Both the position numbers and the translations under genes were made by a program. From positions 1 to 6,496 of the forward strand of contig JABHYP010000260.1 in the NCBI GenBank assembly GCA_018656855.1: 6,496 nt of DNA, read 5' to 3'. This stretch comes from Candidatus Latescibacterota bacterium (GTDB lineage: Bacteria > Latescibacterota > Latescibacteria > Latescibacterales > Latescibacteraceae). Each line of letters begins with the position of its first letter. Position 1 is the stretch's first letter. The notes beneath the pieces are model-generated. The model was not told where the DNA came from, searched no databases, and worked only from the letters and a program-made list of their open reading frames with translations. Shown here piece by piece: positions 1 to 6,152 of this stretch.

Positions 1-360
1 CGGGACAGGCTGATGGATGGTCTCGCGTCAAACATTCCGAAACTGATCATTAACGGTGACCGCACCGGAAGGCTTCCGGGTAATGTCCATGCAAGTATCG
101 AGGCTATCGAGGGCGAATCTATGCTCTACAGCCTTGCCGGGAAAGGAATCATGGCAGCCTCGGGCTCTTCCTGTGCCGACAAAGCCCTCAAAAGTTCGCA
201 TGTGCTCTCGGCAATCGGAGTCGATCCTGCGCTTGCGAATGCTTCGATACTCTTCACTCTCGGCTTTGACAATACCGAAGAAGAGGTTGATACTGTGCTT
301 GAGGTCCTGCCGCCGATTGTCGAGCGGCTAAGGTCTATGTCGCCGCTGTGGGATGGGTGA
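1..360 (+). CDS. Cysteine desulfurase NifS/IscS family, C-terminal part (5' end outside window)
   Basis: This is the C-terminal 119 residues of a PLP-dependent cysteine desulfurase, the enzyme that strips sulfur from cysteine for Fe-S cluster assembly or tRNA thiolation in the cytoplasm. The frame is open from base 1, so the ATG at 13 is internal. Visible family landmarks are LPGNVHASIEAIEGES, then the active-site loop AASGSSCADKALKSSHVL, whose Cys carries the persulfide, and the C-terminal EEEVDTVLEVLPPIVERLRSMSPLW, which is a typical family ending. One oddity is that the segment usually read as SIRFSLG in IscS/NifS appears here as SILFTLG, so the Arg usually found there is Leu. That may mark a subgroup rather than a defect. 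The gene ends in TGA and is followed by the non-coding 5' flank of the integron remnant. It appears to be the resident chromosomal neighbour. IscS and NifS cannot be separated from this fragment, so no symbol is given. Confidence 0.93.
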   Translation, partial: RDRLMDGLASNIPKLIINGDRTGRLPGNVHASIEAIEGESMLYSLAGKGIMAASGSSCADKALKSSHVLSAIGVDPALANASILFTLGFDNTEEEVDTVLEVLPPIVERLRSMSPLWDG

Positions 361-424
361 TTGGCAAATTGGACGAATCTTATTCAGGGGCAACTCTTGC
401 GGTTGTTCTGAATACTTGTAAAAC

Positions 425-445
425 GGGTAGGGGCAAGCCCTACCC
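425..445. repeat. Perfect 8-bp hairpin (GGGTAGGG / CCCTACCC)
   Basis: GGGTAGGG (425-432) and CCCTACCC (438-445) form a perfect 8-bp stem with a five-base loop, 65 bases after the desulfurase stop codon. No T-run follows (the next bases are CTACTCTAT), so it is not a canonical intrinsic terminator. It could be a small REP-like palindrome or help end the upstream transcript. From about 446 to 640 I see no gene. A TTGACA occurs at 542-547, but there is no good -10 at the right distance. Confidence 0.5.
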
Positions 446-644
446 CTACTCTATATCCCCACAAATATATTGATTGTTCTTGAATAACACTCTCCGTAAA
501 AAACGCTGCAAAAGATACCGACAACATACTATTTTTATTACTTGACATTCTACTAAAATAATATTAGCTATGTAAGGAAACAAATGAATACATATTACCA
601 CACTACTGTTTTAAAAATAGAAAAATGCAATATGCTGAGGCTGA

Positions 645-764
645 ATAGATCGAATTATAGTTCATGGATTACTTGGCCATAAAGACATTACAACAACCAT
701 GATCTACACACACGTATTAAACCATGGTGGAAAGGGAGTGATAAGTCCGGCTGACAATTTGTAG
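645..764 (+). pseudogene. intI: Integron integrase (IntI) C-terminal remnant
   Basis: The frame from 645 to the TAG at 762-764 translates to about 39 residues ending in the hallmark tail of an integron integrase: LLGHKDITTTMIYTHVLNHG followed by GKGVISPADNL and a stop. In tyrosine recombinases the LGHKD and TTMIYTH stretches carry the box II His and the nucleophilic Tyr (here the TAC at 705-707). The HG-GKG-V-SP ending is typical of IntI rather than phage or Xer recombinases. Everything N-terminal is missing: a TGA at 642-644 closes the frame, and no catalytic Arg box is visible upstream in any frame I read. The piece lies upstream of, and in the same direction as, the cassettes. This matches the reverse integron arrangement known in some spirochaetes and other phyla. 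It is non-functional as it stands. The symbol is used at family level only. Confidence 0.85.
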
Positions 765-773
765 AAAATGATG

Positions 774-802
774 TTGAATTGGGGTTATATACAGACTGTA
801 TA
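774..802 (+). promoter_or_regulatory. Candidate sigma70-type cassette promoter
   Basis: TTGAAT (774-779) and TGTATA (797-802) are separated by 17 bases, between the integrase remnant and the first cassette and pointing into it. That is where a cassette promoter would be expected in a reverse integron. The match to consensus is moderate, and the surrounding DNA is so AT-rich that chance matches are likely. The -10 lies inside the palindrome at 786-804. Confidence 0.3.
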
Positions 803-926
803 TAATTCCTACAAAACTTATGATAAATGTATCACAAAAGATTGATATTTATAATGTTACACATATTTTCTTAATATTTCATTGGGGTCTTATATAGCTC
901 AAATAGCTGTATATAGGTTCTTAGCA
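778..926 (+). repeat. Imperfect direct repeats in the putative attI region
   Basis: Two related blocks, about 778-815 and 881-926, share the order ATTGGGGT, then TTATATA, then CTGTATATA, then TTC and TA, with a few inserted bases in the second copy. They begin 103 bases apart, just before the GTTAGC core at 947. attI sites of known integrons carry direct repeats recognised by IntI upstream of the core site, so these blocks are candidates for that role. This is inference: attI sites are poorly conserved and the region is AT-rich. No coding region is visible between 765 and 995. Confidence 0.35.
786..804. repeat. 19-base palindrome TATATACAG-A-CTGTATATA
   Basis: The two 9-base arms are perfectly complementary around a single central base. 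The site overlaps the putative -10 at 797-802, so it could be an operator. The CTGTATATA arm recurs at 907-915 as part of a longer imperfect direct repeat. The binding protein is unknown. It resembles, but does not match, the LexA-box layout CTGT-N8-ACAG because the half-sites are in the opposite order. Confidence 0.5.
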
Positions 927-946
927 TAGAAACTATATAAGCCCTA

Positions 947-953
947 GTTAGCA
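947..953 (+). other. Probable attI/cassette 1 junction core (GTTAGCA)
   Basis: The core GTTAGCA begins 49 bases before the first cassette gene. In integrons the cut lies between G and TT, and the bases after G come from the inserted cassette. They should therefore be complementary to the first bases of that cassette's own attC. attC1 opens with AGCTAAC (2328-2334), which pairs with GTTAGCA at six of seven positions. This supports a junction between 947 and 948. The mismatch and the shortness of the motif leave some doubt. Confidence 0.55.
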
Positions 954-2408
954 TGCAATAAACAACAGATGTAGAACAAGCAAAGGAGGTTCGTTATGTC
1001 CTCGGAATATAATAAAAGAATCAAGCGCAGGAATTTTATTAAGAAATCCTCAGCAGGACTCCTTGGGGCGGGAATGCTCAATTCAAAAAAATCATTTGGT
1101 CTCGAAGAAGATAATGCCAAAGACGAATCTCCCAGAATAAAGCAATATCGAACACTTGGGCGTACAGGTTTTCGGGTGTCCGATATAGGTTTTGGTGGTG
1201 CTTACCCAAATGAGGAAGAAATCGTGAAAGCATTGATCAGAGCCGGTGTAAACTACATAGATACAGCTGAATCTTATAATGAAAATGTAATAGGAAGTAG
1301 CATAAAAGGCTTCGATCGAAAGTCTCTTTTTATTACTACTAAAATGGCCGCGTTCAAAAACTTTGAAACAAAGGAACAAATTCTCGCTCGGGCAAGAAAG
1401 AGCCTTGAAAAATTACAAACCGATTATATCGATTGTCTAATGATACATGCAGCCCAATCCTCTGAAATTATTAAAAGTGAAGCATTTCATTCTGCTGTAA
1501 AACAGCTTAAAAATGAGGGGAGATTGAGGTATTGTGGTGTTTCGTGCCATGGTTCAATGTGGATACATGAACCCAAAGAAAGCATGGATGAAATATTGCT
1601 TGGGGCTGTTGAAGATGGTCGATTTGATGTTTTGCTCCTGACCTACAATTATCTTATGCAGGATATGGGCAAAAAGATTATGAAAGCCTGTAAAGAAAAA
1701 AACATTGGCACGACAATAATGAAAACCGATCCATACAGCAAATATTTTTTATTGAAAAAAACTTATGACATGATGGTAGAAAAAAGTACTAAAGATGGTA
1801 CACCCATACCGGCATATGCTACAAATCTTTTCTCGAAATTCGAGCGATACAAAGAGCAGGCGGAATCCTTTATTGAAAAGCATAACCTTTCAGGCACAGA
1901 TGAAATAAGAGCCGCAGCAATTCGCTTTGTTCTGGATAACCCTGACGCAGATTGTGTATTGATGTCTTTTACCACTTTTGAGGACATAGATAATTATGTC
2001 AAACTGTCAGGAAATCCGCTGTCTTCATCCGATAAAAAGACCCTCAAAGATTATGAAAAAAGTTTAGGAAGATTTTACTGCCGTCATGCTTGCGGTGTGT
2101 GCGAAGAACATTGCCCGCACCATGTTCCCGTAAATACGATTATGCGATATGACCAGTATTTTCACGCTCAAAACCAACGAGAATATGCTTCGGAACAATA
2201 TGCTTCATTACATGGACATAAAGCAGAGGCATGTGAAAACTGTCCGGGGTATTGTGAGAAGCATTGTCCATATAACGTTCCGGTTCATAGTCTTTTAAAT
2301 ATTGCACATAGAAAGTTAACATCTACAAGCTAACCCGCGGTTGCACCTGACTGCTATAGAGCTGTGCAATTTAATAATAGATAGTATCGGCAGGTGAACC
2401 GCAGACCG
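948..2408 (+). mobile_element. Integron gene cassette 1 (aldo/keto reductase)
   Basis: The cassette is inferred to run from the T of the GTTAGCA core to the G of the attC1 core GTTAGGC, 1461 bases in all. It contains one gene, 48 bases from its left edge, and the attC at its right edge, with the TAA stop lying inside the attC R'' box. The right boundary is secure, while the left one rests on the shorter match at 947-953. Confidence 0.65.
996..2333 (+). CDS. Tat-type aldo/keto reductase with C-terminal double Fe-S cysteine motif
   Basis: The product is a 445-residue protein of the aldo/keto reductase superfamily, which reduces carbonyls with NAD(P)H. The N-terminus has a twin-arginine motif, KRRNFIK at residues 10-16, followed by a glycine-rich hydrophobic stretch, so export of the folded protein is likely. 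The barrel starts near residue 50 (YRTLGRTGFRVSDIGFGG). The usual catalytic tetrad is visible as Asp89 and Tyr94 (IDTAESY), Lys116 (ITTKM) and His151 (LMIHAA). After residue 360 a tail carries eight cysteines in two groups, Cys362/366/369/373 and Cys413/416/420/424, the fourth in each followed by Pro. This suggests two [4Fe-4S] clusters of the kind seen in a subfamily of AKRs. The start is chosen by AAGGAGG at 983-989, six bases before ATG. It is the only gene of cassette 1, and its stop lies in attC1. The substrate is unknown. Confidence 0.93.
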   Translation: MSSEYNKRIKRRNFIKKSSAGLLGAGMLNSKKSFGLEEDNAKDESPRIKQYRTLGRTGFRVSDIGFGGAYPNEEEIVKALIRAGVNYIDTAESYNENVIGSSIKGFDRKSLFITTKMAAFKNFETKEQILARARKSLEKLQTDYIDCLMIHAAQSSEIIKSEAFHSAVKQLKNEGRLRYCGVSCHGSMWIHEPKESMDEILLGAVEDGRFDVLLLTYNYLMQDMGKKIMKACKEKNIGTTIMKTDPYSKYFLLKKTYDMMVEKSTKDGTPIPAYATNLFSKFERYKEQAESFIEKHNLSGTDEIRAAAIRFVLDNPDADCVLMSFTTFEDIDNYVKLSGNPLSSSDKKTLKDYEKSLGRFYCRHACGVCEEHCPHHVPVNTIMRYDQYFHAQNQREYASEQYASLHGHKAEACENCPGYCEKHCPYNVPVHSLLNIAHRKLTSTS

Positions 2409-2414
2409 TTAGGC
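2328..2414 (+). other. attC1 integron recombination site
   Basis: This 87-base site has the full attC layout. The R'' box is AGCTAAC (2328-2334). The L'' arm is GCGGTT-G-CACCTG (2337-2349), which pairs with the L' arm CAGGTGAACCGC (2391-2402). The R' box is GTTAGGC (2408-2414). The unpaired G at 2343 corresponds to an extrahelical base of the kind that directs strand choice in attC folding. Cutting would fall between 2408 and 2409. The arms match those of attC2 almost exactly. The AKR stop codon overlaps R''. Confidence 0.9.
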
Positions 2415-4965
2415 AGCATATTATTAGTCGAAAAGTTGCACAATGTTTAGCCCTGAATGTATGAGATAAAAAGGTTTAATACTCTATCTGAAACCCACCG
2501 CCAAGAGGTGAATGATTATGAGTGCTCATTTAACCTTGTTTAAAACATTTGTTGTAATCACCGCTTCAATAATCCTGCCGCTAATAAGTTCTGCACAGAA
2601 TTTAGAATCTGAAGTTACAGAACCTATTAAAATCCCCCGCATCAACAGCCCGGTGACACTCGATGGCATGAGCGATGAAGCTGCATGGGAAGGCATTGAA
2701 TCACTGCCGATGGTTATGATGCAACCAATTTTTGGCAGTGAACCATCGGAGCGTACAGAAATTTTATTGGGCTATGACGATGATTATATTTATGCAGCAG
2801 GAAGGTTTCATTATAGTGATATTTCTGAAATACAGGCTGCATCTTTTAAACGTGATTTTTGGCACTGGTCTTCAGATTTCATGGGCATTCTTCTTGATAC
2901 ATTTATGGATAATGAAAATGGAGTAATGTTTCTAACTACACCAGCAGGTACAAGAACAGATTTGAATATATTGAATGACCTTGGAGACGGACCAATGAAG
3001 GATGCAAACCCAAGCTGGAATACTTTCTGGGATGTAGCAACTGTGTGTAATGATGATGGGTGGTTTTCAGAGATGCGTTTACCTTTCTCAAGTCTCAGAT
3101 TTGAAGAAAATAATGGACAGGTTGTAATGGGTCTTACAGCTCATAGATGGATTTCACGTAAAAATGAATCAGATACTTTCCCATTAATTCCACAAAAGTT
3201 TGGTACTTTTGGAACTTACAAGCCATCACAAACACAAGAGATTCTTTTTGAAGGTATCAAACGTCCCAATCCTCTCTACATCACTCCTTATGTGCTTGGT
3301 GGTTCGGGGCAATCAAACGACCTCAATGAAGCAGAAACAGCATACAGAAGGGATGATGAGTTTGCTCATGAAGCTGGATTGGATGTCAAGTATGGACTTA
3401 CTAACAACCTCACATTAGATGTTACCTTGAATACTGATTTTGCACAGGTAGAGGCAGATGACCAGAAGATAAATCTTACGCGTTATTCATTATTCTTTCC
3501 TGAAAAAAGGCTTTTTTTTCAAGAACGCTCAGGCAACTTTGATTTCAGCTTTGAAGATGATAATCGTCTTTTTTACAGCAGGCGCATCGGACTTCATGAG
3601 GGGAAACAGGTAAGAATTTATGGTGGAGCCAGATTAGTTGGAAGAGCTGGCCCGTGGGATATAGGATTTCTCAATATGCAGACAGAGCGGTTTGAGGAGC
3701 TTACGTCAGAAAATTTTAATGTGTTAAGACTGCGCAAGCAAGTTATTAATCCGTATTCTTATGTTGGCGGTATGGTTACTTCCAGAATAGGTAGTAATGA
3801 TAGCTGGAATACTGCTTATGGAATTGATGGTATCTTTCGCCTATTTGAAGATGGAGATGACTATTTGACATTGAAATGGGCGCAGAGCTTTGAAGATAAT
3901 GAGAAAAATAAACCTGTTTCGTTAGAACCTTCTAAGATATATGTAAACTGGGACAGAAGAAGTGAAAAAGGGCTTGGTTATAATCTCAGTTACTCAATAT
4001 CCGGTGATGATTTTAATCCCGGTATTGGATATGAACGTCGCGATAATTTTACTCGTTTAGGTGACAGGGTGCAGTACGGATGGTTTCCAGGTGAAGAGTC
4101 TAAATTGCTAAACCATCAAGCTTTCATTGAAGGGATTACATTCATACGTAATGATGATAGTGCAATTGAATCTTCTGAGATAGGTCCCGGGTGGCAATTC
4201 GTTACAAAAGCAAATACATATAGCGAAATAATGATTAAGCAATATCAGGAAAATGTTACAGAATTATTTTCATTTTCAGATGATGCTGATGTTCCGGCAG
4301 GAAAATATACATTTTATGGTATTGAAGGTGAATACTACCCATTTAGAGGAAATCCCTATAGAATTGGAACAACATTTAAGGCTGGTTCTTTTTATGATGG
4401 TCGGCGTATCACGATGACCTTAAATCCTAGAGCTAATATATCCGCTCATCTGCAGTTAGAAGGTATGTATCAGTTAAACAGAGTAGAATTCCCTGACCGT
4501 AACCAGAAGTTTACAGGCCATATAGGACGGCTTAGGACCTTAGCATTTTTGAATGTCAAGCATTCCTTGATTGCATTTATACAGTACAACAGCGCCAATG
4601 ATAAAATCATCACTAATCTGAGGTACCGGTACAATCCGCGCGAAGGCAACGATTTTTATCTGGTGTATGATGAAAACTATAACACAGACAGGGAACGTGA
4701 GATTCCCGTTCTACCGGTTACCAGCAACCGGACTGTGATGCTGAAATACAGTTATACCTTTAACATTGGATTATGAGATTAGGAAGAAGGCTAATATTAT
4801 AAATGAACTTCTTATGATTAACAGCTATTAACACATGTGAAATGAGATTGATTGTGCTAAGGGAAAATTAATGTCATAAATAGCCTAACCAGCGGTTCCA
4901 CCTGACCGCCTTTGATTTGTGCGATATATTTTAATAGATAGTGACGGCAGGTGAACCGCAAATCG
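2409..4965 (+). mobile_element. Integron gene cassette 2 (DUF5916 outer-membrane-type protein)
   Basis: The cassette runs from the T after G2408 to G4965 and is 2557 bases long, well above the usual cassette size of roughly half to one kilobase. The boundary test is clean: GTTAGGC at its left edge is the exact complement of GCCTAAC (4883-4889), the R'' box of its own attC. It contains a single gene with a 109-base leader and a 106-base gap before attC2. The leader has a weak promoter-like pair, TTGCAC (2436-2441) and TATGAG (2460-2465), with 18 bases between them. Confidence 0.8.
2518..4776 (+). CDS. Secreted DUF5916 family protein with N-terminal CBM9-like domain
   Basis: The product is a 752-residue protein of the DUF5916 family. 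These proteins pair a carbohydrate-binding-module-9-like beta-sandwich with a C-terminal region likely to form an outer-membrane barrel; their exact function is not known. Residues 1-26 form a Sec signal peptide, with probable cleavage after SSA. The CBM9-like domain covers roughly 36-240 and includes VTLDGMSDEAAW, the usual DG-DE-W opening. The DUF5916 signature lies near 292-336: LDVTLNTDFAQVEADDQKIN followed by SLFFPEKRLFFQE. Many amphipathic strands follow, and the protein ends YSYTFNIGL, strand-like but without the terminal Phe common in barrels. Two ATGs are possible, at 2512 and 2518. The ribosome-binding sequence AAGAGGTGA (2503-2511) is nine bases from the second, counted from GAGG, but only three from the first, so 2518 is preferred. 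A sugar or glycan ligand is suggested by the fold only. Confidence 0.9.
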   Translation: MSAHLTLFKTFVVITASIILPLISSAQNLESEVTEPIKIPRINSPVTLDGMSDEAAWEGIESLPMVMMQPIFGSEPSERTEILLGYDDDYIYAAGRFHYSDISEIQAASFKRDFWHWSSDFMGILLDTFMDNENGVMFLTTPAGTRTDLNILNDLGDGPMKDANPSWNTFWDVATVCNDDGWFSEMRLPFSSLRFEENNGQVVMGLTAHRWISRKNESDTFPLIPQKFGTFGTYKPSQTQEILFEGIKRPNPLYITPYVLGGSGQSNDLNEAETAYRRDDEFAHEAGLDVKYGLTNNLTLDVTLNTDFAQVEADDQKINLTRYSLFFPEKRLFFQERSGNFDFSFEDDNRLFYSRRIGLHEGKQVRIYGGARLVGRAGPWDIGFLNMQTERFEELTSENFNVLRLRKQVINPYSYVGGMVTSRIGSNDSWNTAYGIDGIFRLFEDGDDYLTLKWAQSFEDNEKNKPVSLEPSKIYVNWDRRSEKGLGYNLSYSISGDDFNPGIGYERRDNFTRLGDRVQYGWFPGEESKLLNHQAFIEGITFIRNDDSAIESSEIGPGWQFVTKANTYSEIMIKQYQENVTELFSFSDDADVPAGKYTFYGIEGEYYPFRGNPYRIGTTFKAGSFYDGRRITMTLNPRANISAHLQLEGMYQLNRVEFPDRNQKFTGHIGRLRTLAFLNVKHSLIAFIQYNSANDKIITNLRYRYNPREGNDFYLVYDENYNTDREREIPVLPVTSNRTVMLKYSYTFNIGL

Positions 4966-4971
4966 TTATCC
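4883..4971 (+). other. attC2 integron recombination site
   Basis: This 89-base site has the R'' box GCCTAAC (4883-4889). The L'' arm GCGGTT-C-CACCTG (4892-4904) pairs with the L' arm CAGGTGAACCGC (4948-4959). The R' core is GTTATCC (4965-4971). One extra C at 4898/4899 plays the role of the extrahelical base. The loop contains TTTAATAGATAGT, close to TTTAATAATAGATAGT in attC1, so the two sites come from the same attC family. The ATCC of R' belongs to whatever lies downstream. No matching GGATAAC attC opening was found in the rest of the window. Confidence 0.88.
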
Positions 4972-4983
4972 TGTATTTTTTTC

Positions 4984-5112
4984 ATTGATGAAAAGCTTTA
5001 GAGTATTATCATTCCTCCATACTATTTTTCTACGCCCCGAACTTCGTAATCTTCTCCACCGCGGCAAACACTCATTGATCAGATAGAACGCTTCGAACCT
5101 GCCGAAGCCCCC
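4984..5112 (-). repeat. Dispersed repeat, copy A
   Basis: This copy begins 12 bases after attC2 and aligns along its whole length with copy C (6361-6490), with one base missing near 5070. The shared core with copy B is the segment CCCGAACTT...GCGGCAA...AGAACGC. Read on the reverse strand, copies B and C encode a tail like GRFEAFYLINEMLA-AEKITKFGA and a stop. In copy A the missing base breaks that frame, and an in-frame TAA lies just upstream, so it is a decayed copy. The intervening stretch 5113-5186 shows no gene. Confidence 0.7.
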
Positions 5113-5186
5113 TTATACCTGAGAGTTCCTTCTGGCACTTCGGATCAGGCATCATCATAAAATAATCGGTAGAAACACCACACAGA

Positions 5187-5225
5187 ATAATAACGCTTGA
5201 CATTATTAACGCGATGCGTTATTAT
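5187..5225 (+). promoter_or_regulatory. higBA promoter with overlapping operator half-sites
   Basis: TTGACA (5197-5202) and TATTAT (5220-5225) are 17 bases apart, a strong sigma70-like promoter just upstream of the toxin-antitoxin pair. Three copies of the half-site TAACGC overlap it: forward at 5191-5196, forward at 5207-5212, and reverse (GCGTTA) at 5216-5221. The outer arms ATAATAACGC and GCGTTATTAT (5187-5196 and 5216-5225) are a perfect 10-bp inverted repeat. HigA-type antitoxins repress their own promoter through palindromes of this kind, so autorepression is the likely purpose. The start of transcription should fall close to 5231-5233, at the toxin's original ATG. Confidence 0.75.
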
Positions 5226-5230
5226 ATGTC

Positions 5231-5512
5231 ATGATCTAATCATTCAAATGTAAAGAGACAGAAAAGATATACCATCGGGAGTTTTCTCGGAAATTCCCCC
5301 ATGATATACAAAGAAATGCGATGAAAAAATTGTGGATGATCGATGCTGTACCGGATATAAAATCGCTGCGTGTGCCTCCTTCAAATCACCTTGAGTTGTT
5401 GAAAGGGGATCGCGAGGGGCAGTATAGTATAAGAATAAATATGCAATGGAGAATCTGTTTTACATGGAAATCAGGAGATGCTTACGAAATCGAAATAGTT
5501 GATTATCATTAG
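5231..5512 (+). pseudogene. higB: HigB/RelE-type toxin with a stop at codon 3
   Basis: The family is mRNA-cleaving toxins of the RelE/HigB superfamily. Reading from the ATG at 5231 gives M-I-stop-S-F-K-C-K-E-T-E-K. The frame then continues without interruption through SRKFPHDIQRNAMKKLWMID, LKGDREGQYSIRINMQWRIC and EIVDYH, ending in TAG. The family usually has Arg or Lys at position 3, so TAA at 5237-5239 looks like a single-base change from AAA. Full length would be 93 residues, normal for HigB. After the stop, the first ATG in frame is at 5321. It would give only 63 residues and lose the N-terminal helices, so the toxin is probably inactive. No ribosome binding site precedes 5231, and the promoter position suggests a nearly leaderless transcript. 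An error in the sequence cannot be excluded. The antitoxin gene follows after 14 bases. Confidence 0.8.
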
Positions 5513-5526
5513 GAGGTTAATTCATT

Positions 5527-5835
5527 ATGCCCGATAAAAAAATTGACCCTGTACATCCCGGTGAGATATTGAAAGAGGAGTTTCTTGATCCGATGGGTAT
5601 TTCTCAATACAGAGTAGCAAAGGACATTGCTGTTCCGCCTAGACGGATTAATGAAATTGTACTTTGTAAACGTTCTATCAGCGCCGACACTGCGCTTCGT
5701 CTGGGGCGGTATTTTAAGATGTCGCCAAAGTTCTGGATCAATCTTCAATCACATTATGATTTGGAAATCGAATCAGAAAAAATGGGAACTCGGTTGGAAT
5801 CTGAAGTTAAGGTATATACTGAAGTGAGTCAGTAA
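5527..5835 (+). CDS. higA: HigA-type antitoxin, XRE-family helix-turn-helix
   Basis: The product is a 102-residue antitoxin and autorepressor of the HigA/VapI family, normally neutralising the HigB toxin and binding the promoter of the pair. The family opening HPGEILKEEFLDPMGIS is at residues 10-26. The helix-turn-helix follows, including the Q-Y-R-V-A-K-D-I helix and the recognition segment PPRRINEIVLCKRSIS (about 37-52). The helix TALRLGRYFKMSPKFWINLQ (about 55-74) completes the fold. Length and motif order are normal, so this gene looks intact even though the toxin is not. AGGAGG at 5511-5516, ten bases before ATG and overlapping the toxin stop, fixes the start and indicates coupled expression from the 5197-5225 promoter. 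Its operator is probably the TAACGC half-site cluster. It lies just beyond attC2 in the cassette direction but has no attC after it. Confidence 0.92.
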   Translation: MPDKKIDPVHPGEILKEEFLDPMGISQYRVAKDIAVPPRRINEIVLCKRSISADTALRLGRYFKMSPKFWINLQSHYDLEIESEKMGTRLESEVKVYTEVSQ

Positions 5836-6016
5836 AAAGGCACTTAAAAGAGGATACACATTTCATCTGACATTTTGCACCAATCCCCATGAGGAATCGT
5901 AATCCGGGGTGCTTTTGCACTTCGTGGCTCTATGCTGAGCTTCGTGTCTTTGGTTCGTTGTGTATGGCGGAGTTTTGCTCCCTTTGGGCAGGCAAAGAAA
6001 TGAACACACTTCTTAT
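5836..6016. other. Intergenic, no gene seen
   Basis: No convincing coding region is visible on either strand. An ORF can be drawn from 5889 to 6122, but its composition is not protein-like and it runs through copy B of the repeat. A weak inverted repeat, GCACC (5877-5881) with GGTGC (5907-5911) followed by TTTTGC, could terminate the higA transcript, but the stem is short and interrupted. Confidence 0.4.
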
Positions 6017-6100
6017 TTACGTCCCGAACTTGGTAATCTTTTCCGCCGCGGCAAGCATTTCGTTGATGAGGCAGAACGCTTCAAACCGTCCGAGTCCCCC
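6017..6100 (-). repeat. Dispersed repeat, copy B (reverse-strand protein tail)
   Basis: On the reverse strand this reads GGGLGRFEAFCLINEMLAAA then EKITKFGT and TAA (6017-6019). It matches copies A and C in the core but not in their flank beyond the stop codon. The open frame extends back to 6256, but upstream of about 6150 it only shadows the small gene at 6153-6251 in another frame. Copy B is therefore a fragment of a larger gene or a repeat element, not a complete gene. I do not recognise the protein. Confidence 0.55.
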
Positions 6101-6152
6101 GCCATGCTTTAAGATGTCCTGAAACGCCGACAGACATGGCGCTAACAGAAAA

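Noticed and set aside
584..683. ATG at 584 after GGAAA as the start of the original intI
   Set aside because: It is in a different frame from the integrase remnant, and its residues do not resemble an integrase N-terminus.
1092..1379. Reverse-strand ORF of 95 codons inside the aldo/keto reductase gene
   Set aside because: It lies antisense to a gene with clear catalytic motifs and has no ribosome binding site or recognisable motif.
2140..2322. Reverse-strand ORF of 60 codons opposite the cysteine-rich tail
   Set aside because: It is antisense to the conserved cysteine region and has no family resemblance.
3200..3418. Second forward frame inside the DUF5916 gene
   Set aside because: It is a shadow of the strong frame and its residue pattern is not protein-like.
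5509..5748. Reverse-strand ORF of 79 codons over higA
   Set aside because: It is antisense to an intact antitoxin gene with a good ribosome binding site.
5889..6122. Forward ORF of 77 codons after higA
   Set aside because: Cys- and Trp-rich, low-quality composition, no ribosome binding site, and it runs through repeat copy B in a frame not shared by the other copies.
6100..6141. CGCCATG / CATGGCG inverted repeat as a terminator for the small reverse gene
   Set aside because: The loop is 28 bases and no T-run follows on the reverse strand, so it does not look like an intrinsic terminator.
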